Assembly: GCA_026985785.1 (NCBI GenBank)
Contig: JALSPT010000084.1
Coordinates: forward strand, 1 to 10,573
DNA: 10,573 nucleotides
Direction: 5' to 3'
DNA from: Anaerolineales bacterium
GTDB lineage: Bacteria > Chloroflexota > Anaerolineae > Anaerolineales > DRMV01
Shown: positions 7,061 to 10,573 of the stretch, piece after piece
Numbering within the stretch: the stretch's first letter is position 1
Layout: every line of letters starts with the position of its first letter
Program-made: the position numbers and the translations under genes
Notes under the pieces: model-generated
Database searches by the model: none
Told to the model about the DNA's origin: nothing
The model's input: the letters and a program-made list of their open reading frames with translations, nothing else

Positions 7061-7094
7061 AGCAGGGGCACGGCGCCGATGCCGTGTCCCTGCT
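7061..7094 (+). other. Intergenic RNA hairpin between oxidoreductase and MoaD-like gene
   Basis: The arms AGCAGGGGCACGGC (7061-7074) and GCCGTGTCCCTGCT (7081-7094) pair over 14 bp with a single G-U wobble and a 6-nt loop. Only TTTG follows, so it lacks the U-run of an efficient intrinsic terminator. It may reduce read-through or stabilise the 3' end of the oxidoreductase message so the enzyme is made in excess of the downstream proteins. The structure is seen; the role is inferred. Confidence 0.6.
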
Positions 7095-7123
7095 TTGCCG
7101 ATGGTTGATACGGTGAGGTGACG

Positions 7124-7363
7124 ATGCAGGTTGAAGTCCGAGTTTTTGCTACCTTGCGGCGCTATCTGCCCGAACTGGGCATTGGTGAGGCGAAAAAAGT
7201 CGAAGTGCCTGCGGGGACAACCTTTGCCGAATTGCGGGACTTATTGGGCCTGCCGGCCGACGAAGTAAAAATCATCATGCGCAACGGCTTGCAGGTCGAG
7301 CCGGAGGACGTCGTGCAGGATGGTGACCGCATTGCCTACATTCCCGCGACCGGCGGAGGGTGA
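7124..7363 (+). CDS. MoaD/ThiS-family small sulfur-carrier protein
   Basis: A 79-aa beta-grasp protein with the standard MoaD layout: strand MQVEVRVFATLRRYLP, strand VEVPAGTTFAELRDLLGL, MRNGLQVEPEDVVQDGDRIAYIP, and a C-terminal ATGGG ending in the Gly-Gly that MoeB-type enzymes adenylate and load with sulfur. It could supply dithiolene sulfur for the pyranopterin cofactor of the oxidoreductase encoded just upstream; a dedicated AOR-type MoaD paralogue is likely, though ThiS-like use is not excluded. ATG 7124 is preferred over GTG 7118 because GAGG (7115-7118) lies 5 nt before the ATG and overlaps the GTG. Its TGA is followed after one base by the next gene's ATG, indicating coupling. No E1-like or radical-SAM partner is within the window. 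Confidence 0.88.
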   Translation: MQVEVRVFATLRRYLPELGIGEAKKVEVPAGTTFAELRDLLGLPADEVKIIMRNGLQVEPEDVVQDGDRIAYIPATGGG

Positions 7364-7364
7364 G

Positions 7365-8156
7365 ATGCCGACGTTTGTGCATCCCCTGTGGGGCTACGCG
7401 CTCGAGTACCCCGAAGGCTGGGCGCACCGCGACGATGGGGAGGTGGTGGCGTTTGCCGCCCGACCGGAGGCCCTGGAACCCGATTACGACGGCGAGGGGA
7501 TGGGCTACCTGTTGGTGCGTCCTGAACTCAACCCCTTTCTGCGCCCCATCGAACCGCTATGGAACCAGTACATCACGAAAATTGCCATCATGCGGGGCGC
7601 GAAGAAGTTGGGAGCCTCGCCGCTCAAAGTAGGCACGTTGCAAGGCTACGAGGCGGAGTTGCTCTTGCCGGCGAAACTCAATCGGCGTTTGTGGATTGGG
7701 TTGCTGGCCGCGGGCGGGGTGATCTTGCATTTGATGGTGACCCATCGCAAAGACGAACGGGCGGCTTTCCAGCAACCGGCCTCGGCTATGGTGTCCAGTT
7801 TGCGCTTCGTGGAAAGTGTGCCGGGGGTGGCGCTTAGCCCGCGGGGGCTGCCGTTGCCGCCGGGATACCGCGCCGTGACGCCTTTGGAAGTGGTGGAAGG
7901 GGTCGACGACCCCGCGGCCTGGGAGGCTTTTCGTGGCGACGCACCCATCGGTGGGGTGCAGGTGTTTTACTTGCGGGAGGCTCCGCGGCACGGCTGGCAG
8001 GTGAGCGAGTATTACCCTTACCCCAACCCCAAAGCGCCTGCGCCGCTGGCCCGCTTTCGCCTGGAGCGCGAGGGGCAGGTCGCCGCGGTGGGGCTTGTGC
8101 CCCGCGAGGCAGGCCGCCGGAGCGATATTGCCGTGCGCTACGGCACGGCCGCGTAG
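7365..8156 (+). CDS. Uncharacterised two-domain protein of the oxidoreductase operon
   Basis: A 263-aa cytoplasmic protein (no signal peptide or convincing membrane helix) that I do not recognise at family level. The N-terminal ~150 residues begin with VHPLWGYALEYPEGW and end with ASAMVSSLRFVES, a pattern resembling PsbP-like/DUF1795-type folds, where a 'YPxGW' start and a final 'SFxF' strand bracket a beta sheet. After a Gly/Pro-rich linker (about 155-165), a second domain of ~100 residues carries GGVQVFYLREAPRHGWQVSEYYPYP and ends near the C-terminus. The ATG lies one base after the MoaD-like gene's stop, with GGAGGG 4 nt upstream, so the two are almost certainly co-translated. Involvement in oxidoreductase maturation or function is inferred only from operon position. 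A 7-bp GC hairpin (8130-8149) sits in its last codons. Confidence 0.85.
   Translation: MPTFVHPLWGYALEYPEGWAHRDDGEVVAFAARPEALEPDYDGEGMGYLLVRPELNPFLRPIEPLWNQYITKIAIMRGAKKLGASPLKVGTLQGYEAELLLPAKLNRRLWIGLLAAGGVILHLMVTHRKDERAAFQQPASAMVSSLRFVESVPGVALSPRGLPLPPGYRAVTPLEVVEGVDDPAAWEAFRGDAPIGGVQVFYLREAPRHGWQVSEYYPYPNPKAPAPLARFRLEREGQVAAVGLVPREAGRRSDIAVRYGTAA
8130..8149 (+). terminator. Weak candidate terminator hairpin at end of oxidoreductase operon
   Basis: GCCGTGC (8130-8136) and GCACGGC (8143-8149) form a perfect 7-bp stem with a 6-nt loop, inside the last codons of the 263-aa gene. No T-run follows, so efficient termination is doubtful; read-through into cdaA is possible. Confidence 0.25.
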
Positions 8157-8179
8157 GCAAAAGGGTGCCGAGGTTGGTG

Positions 8180-8232
8180 TTTCGCATAGCCAATTCAAGA
8201 CGCACTTTCGCATAGCCATTTTAGCATATCCA
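8180..8232 (+). repeat. Direct repeat upstream of cdaA (possible regulator site)
   Basis: TTTCGCATAGCCA occurs at 8180-8192 and again, identical, at 8206-8218, a period of 26 bp. A degenerate third version (GCATATCCAT against GCATAGCCAT) follows within 8223-8232. The repeats fill much of the 98-bp gap between the oxidoreductase operon and cdaA, just before the start codon, which suits a regulator-binding site or a promoter-region duplication. I see no convincing -35/-10 pair in this gap. Confidence 0.6.
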
Positions 8233-8254
8233 TCCCCCAACCACCACAACCACC

Positions 8255-9136
8255 ATGACCAATTGGACTGCCAACCTTCTTTTTTTGCTCCAGCGCTTTT
8301 CGTGGGCCAGTGCGATTGACATTTTGCTGGTCACGATGATGTTTTTCGCCGTGCTGCGCTGGCTGCGCGACACGCAAGCCATGGCGTTGGTGCGGGGGTT
8401 GGTGGCGCTGATCATTTTGGTGGTACTGCTCACCAGTTTGATCAATTTGCCAGCCTTTACGTGGCTGTTGCGCGCCATCCTCCCGGCGCTCATCCTGGCC
8501 ATCCCGGTGATCTTTGCCCCCGAGATCCGGCAGGCTTTGGAGCGCCTGGGGCAGGCGGAGGTTTGGTTCCCGCGGAGCAAAGCCGTGGCGACGGCCAGCG
8601 TGAGCCCCAAGGTGGTCGAGGCCGTCAAACGGCTGGCGCGCCGCCGTCATGGGGCGCTGATCGTCTTTCAACGCATCACGCCCCTCAACGAAGCCATTGC
8701 CACGGGGGTGCTGCTGGATGCCTACGTCAGCCCGGAGTTGCTGCTCCAGATTTTCTACCCCAATACGCCCTTGCACGATGGGGCGGTCATCATCGTGGGG
8801 AACCGCATTGCCGCCGCGGCGTGCGTCTTGCCGCTGTCTTCCAGCGGCATTCTGGCGCACTCGCCGGAGCGCCAAATGGGGCTTCGTCATCGCGCTGCGC
8901 TGGGCATTGCCGAAGTGAGCGACGCGGTGGCCGTCGTCGTTTCCGAGGAGACCGGTTCGATTTCATTGGCGCATGGGGGTAAAATGTTCCACCGCATCTC
9001 CGCCGAGCGGCTTCAGCGGCTCCTTGCCACCTACTTCCCCGAGGAGGTGCCCTCGCGTTCGGTGTGGCAAACGTTGTGGGATTTCCTGCGGCGTTTGATG
9101 GCCTCGCCTCAGCAGCAGGAGGAGGACGAGCGATGA
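8255..9136 (+). CDS. cdaA: CdaA, membrane diadenylate cyclase (c-di-AMP synthase)
   Basis: A 293-aa enzyme that condenses two ATP into cyclic di-AMP, a second messenger controlling potassium/osmolyte balance and cell-wall homeostasis. Three N-terminal membrane helices (about 17-37, 43-63, 66-88) anchor a cytoplasmic DAC (DisA_N) domain of residues ~100-260. The catalytic signature DGA (175-177 in LHDGAVIIVGN) and RHR (211-213 in GLRHRAALGI) are intact, as is the SEETG stretch at 230-234. Length and topology match the CdaA (DacA) class rather than DisA. The ATG at 8255 has no Shine-Dalgarno: the preceding ~24 nt are almost entirely C and A. The next gene overlaps its stop by ATGA and encodes the usual regulatory partner CdaR, which confirms the assignment. 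Confidence 0.96.
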   Translation: MTNWTANLLFLLQRFSWASAIDILLVTMMFFAVLRWLRDTQAMALVRGLVALIILVVLLTSLINLPAFTWLLRAILPALILAIPVIFAPEIRQALERLGQAEVWFPRSKAVATASVSPKVVEAVKRLARRRHGALIVFQRITPLNEAIATGVLLDAYVSPELLLQIFYPNTPLHDGAVIIVGNRIAAAACVLPLSSSGILAHSPERQMGLRHRAALGIAEVSDAVAVVVSEETGSISLAHGGKMFHRISAERLQRLLATYFPEEVPSRSVWQTLWDFLRRLMASPQQQEEDER

Positions 9137-10362
9137 GCCTCTGGCGCTGGCTGAAACGCAACTTCAGCACCCTGCTGCTTTCTTTTGTTCTCGCTGTTAC
9201 CGTTTGGGTCTCGGCGGTTCTGTCGGAAGATCCCAACGAGGTGCGGGTGTACCCTCACATGGTGGCGGTTCAGGCGGTGGGGTTGCCTGATGAGATGATG
9301 GTCGTGAAAGGTTTGCCTGCCTCGGTACGGGTGACCCTGCGCGCCCCGCGAAGTGTGTGGGCGCAGATCGAGGGCGACCCCAACAGCGTGCGAGCAATCG
9401 TTGACCTGAGCCAACTGAAGCCCGGGCTTTATGACGCCCCGGTGCAGGTCGACGTGGCCTATCAGCCGGTGCAGGTGGTGTCGGTGGTGCCTTCTCGGCT
9501 GAATATTACCGTTGATCGCCGCGCCAGCAAAGAGGTGGCCGTGACCGTCAACCTACGGGGCGAGGTAGCGGTAGGTTATTATGCCTCCGCGCCAGTGGTG
9601 TCGCCTCAGCGCGTCACGGTCTCCGGCCCTGCAACCGCGGTGGACAAGGTGGCTGCCGTGCAAGCAGAGGTTTACATCGGTGGTGAACGGGAAACCATCA
9701 AGCGCGACGTCCTGCTCAAAGCGGTGGATACCGATGGTAAAATCGTGGCTGGCGTCAGCATACAGCCCAACCATGTCGCGGTGACTGTGCGGGTGCGGCA
9801 GTTGGGCGGCTATCGTGATGTGGCCGTCAAGGTGCGGTTGGTGGGTCAGGTGGCCAGCGGCTATCGCATCACCAACGTTACGGTCTCGCCGCCGGTGGTG
9901 ACGGTGTTTTCCAAGAACCCGCAGAAAGTGCGCGACCTGCCGGGTTTTGTAGAGACCGAGCCCCTGGACATTTCCGGCGCGACGGACGACATCGACGCGC
10001 GCCTCAAACTGGTGCTCCCTCAGGGCATCAGCCTGGTGGGGGAGGATACCGTGCTGGTGCAGGTCGGGGTAGCGGCGATCGAAACCAGTGTGACCATGTC
10101 ATTGCCGGTAGAGGTCACCGGCCTGGGCGCCGATCTCCAGGTCAAAGAGATCTCGCCCAAACTGGTGGACGTCATCCTCTCGGGGCCGTTGCCGGTTTTG
10201 GATGGCTTGCAGCCTTCTGCGGTGCGCGTTACGGTGGATGTTAGCGGCCTCACCGTGGGCACGTACCAGCTCAAGCCCTCTGTCGAGGTGCTCAAGGAGC
10301 AGGTCAAGGTCGAATCTTTCCTGCCGGTGACCGTTGAAGTCACGTTGCAACCCGCCCGATAG
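9133..10362 (+). CDS. cdaR: CdaR, YbbR-domain regulator of CdaA
   Basis: A 409-aa protein with one N-terminal membrane helix (about residues 9-29, FSTLLLSFVLAVTVWVSA) and an extracytoplasmic region that I divide into four YbbR-like beta domains, roughly 38-135, 136-230, 231-322 and 323-409. Each contains alternating Val-rich strands and a closing phrase such as VVPSRLNITVDR, IQPNHVAVTVRV or FLPVTVEVTL. In Firmicutes CdaR binds CdaA at the membrane and modulates c-di-AMP synthesis. The start is the ATG at 9133 in the ATGA overlap with cdaA, with GGAGG 7 nt upstream; an in-frame extension to 9064 would lie inside cdaA and displace the membrane helix from the N-terminus. Four YbbR domains is similar to or slightly more than typical homologues. 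Confidence 0.92.
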   Translation: MSLWRWLKRNFSTLLLSFVLAVTVWVSAVLSEDPNEVRVYPHMVAVQAVGLPDEMMVVKGLPASVRVTLRAPRSVWAQIEGDPNSVRAIVDLSQLKPGLYDAPVQVDVAYQPVQVVSVVPSRLNITVDRRASKEVAVTVNLRGEVAVGYYASAPVVSPQRVTVSGPATAVDKVAAVQAEVYIGGERETIKRDVLLKAVDTDGKIVAGVSIQPNHVAVTVRVRQLGGYRDVAVKVRLVGQVASGYRITNVTVSPPVVTVFSKNPQKVRDLPGFVETEPLDISGATDDIDARLKLVLPQGISLVGEDTVLVQVGVAAIETSVTMSLPVEVTGLGADLQVKEISPKLVDVILSGPLPVLDGLQPSAVRVTVDVSGLTVGTYQLKPSVEVLKEQVKVESFLPVTVEVTLQPAR

Positions 10363-10374
10363 GAAGCGCAAACG

Positions 10375-10573
10375 ATGCCGAAAGCAGCACGGCCTGTAGT
10401 GGCCCTGGTAGGCCGCCCCAACGTGGGCAAAAGCACCCTCTTCAACCGCCTGGCGGGCGAGCGGTTGGCGGTGGTGGACGAGATCCCCGGCACCACGCGC
10501 GACCGCCTGGTGGCCGAAACCGAATGGAATGGGGTGGTTTTCGATGTGGTCGATACCGGCGGCATCGACCCCA
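10375..10573 (+). CDS. der: Der (EngA) GTPase, N-terminal part (cut by window edge)
   Basis: The first 66 residues of a tandem-GTPase needed for 50S ribosomal subunit assembly. The first G domain shows G1 GRPNVGKST (13-21), the G2-region motif TTRD (40-43) and G3 DTGG (60-63), with the family phrase LFNRLAGERLAVVDEIPGTT. Full-length Der is about 440 residues, so the rest, including the second G domain, lies beyond the right edge; a single-domain relative such as Era is less likely given this exact N-terminus. It starts 12 nt after cdaR, with AGGA next to the cdaR stop as a modest ribosome binding site, and probably shares the cdaA transcript. Confidence 0.93.
   Translation, partial: MPKAARPVVALVGRPNVGKSTLFNRLAGERLAVVDEIPGTTRDRLVAETEWNGVVFDVVDTGGIDP

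Noticed and set aside
6181..7116. A 311-aa plus-strand frame overlapping the oxidoreductase end
   Set aside because: Arg/His/Gly-rich out-of-frame translation inside a well-supported gene.
7118..7123. GTG start two codons upstream for the 79-aa MoaD-like protein
   Set aside because: The GTG overlaps the GAGG ribosome binding site; the ATG at 7124 has correct spacing.
8157..8254. Small gene or RNA gene in the gap before cdaA
   Set aside because: No open frame with a ribosome binding site and no tRNA-like folding seen; only the direct repeats stand out.
9064..9132. N-terminal extension of cdaR into cdaA
   Set aside because: The ATGA-overlap start has a good ribosome binding site and gives a normal membrane-anchor N-terminus.

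Overview
The window is GC-rich bacterial chromosome, densely packed and without any sign of mobile DNA, tRNA, rRNA or CRISPR. The probable source is a member of Chloroflexota (Anaerolineae-like). The clues are a lipoprotein with a long Thr-Pro/Thr-Ala linker, a tungsten/molybdenum aldehyde oxidoreductase locus, and a cdaA-cdaR pair ahead of der. This placement is an inference from style and gene content; no marker gene here proves it.

Left block (1-4685, all on the minus strand, read right to left). A probable four-gene operon starts at an extended -10 promoter near 4749-4757. It encodes a membrane phosphoethanolamine-transferase-like enzyme (4685-3099), a membrane-anchored glycerophosphodiesterase-like protein (3087-1942), a lipoprotein with a low-complexity stalk (1923-1294), and UvrB (1292-1, running off the left edge). 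Gaps are 11, 18 and 1 nt. The first three are cell-envelope proteins; uvrB appears to be translationally coupled to the lipoprotein gene.

Centre (4686-4862). This is a 177-bp divergent promoter region with a good extended -10 in each direction and an AT-rich middle.

Middle block (4863-8156, plus strand). This is a tungsto/molybdo-enzyme operon. It holds a 120-aa MoaD/ThiS-like protein with an unusual tail and no C-terminal Gly-Gly, the aldehyde ferredoxin oxidoreductase (585 aa, all four Fe-S cysteines present), a conventional 79-aa MoaD-like protein ending in Gly-Gly, and a 263-aa two-domain protein of unknown function. A 14-bp hairpin sits between the oxidoreductase and the second MoaD-like gene. 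The likely logic is a pterin-cofactor enzyme made together with small sulfur-carrier-type proteins that serve it or its cofactor; the last gene is an uncharacterised partner.

Right block (8255-10573, plus strand). This holds the cyclic di-AMP synthase gene cdaA, its YbbR-domain regulator cdaR (ATGA overlap), and the start of the ribosome-assembly GTPase gene der, cut by the right edge. The 98-bp gap ahead of cdaA carries a near-perfect direct repeat. cdaA lacks a Shine-Dalgarno sequence and has a C/A-rich leader.

No gene-free stretch exceeds 300 bases; the longest are the 177-bp and 98-bp gaps just described. No complete, clearly novel system is visible. The best leads are the asymmetric MoaD-like pair with its unknown 263-aa partner, and the envelope-modification pair in a lineage thought to lack lipopolysaccharide.
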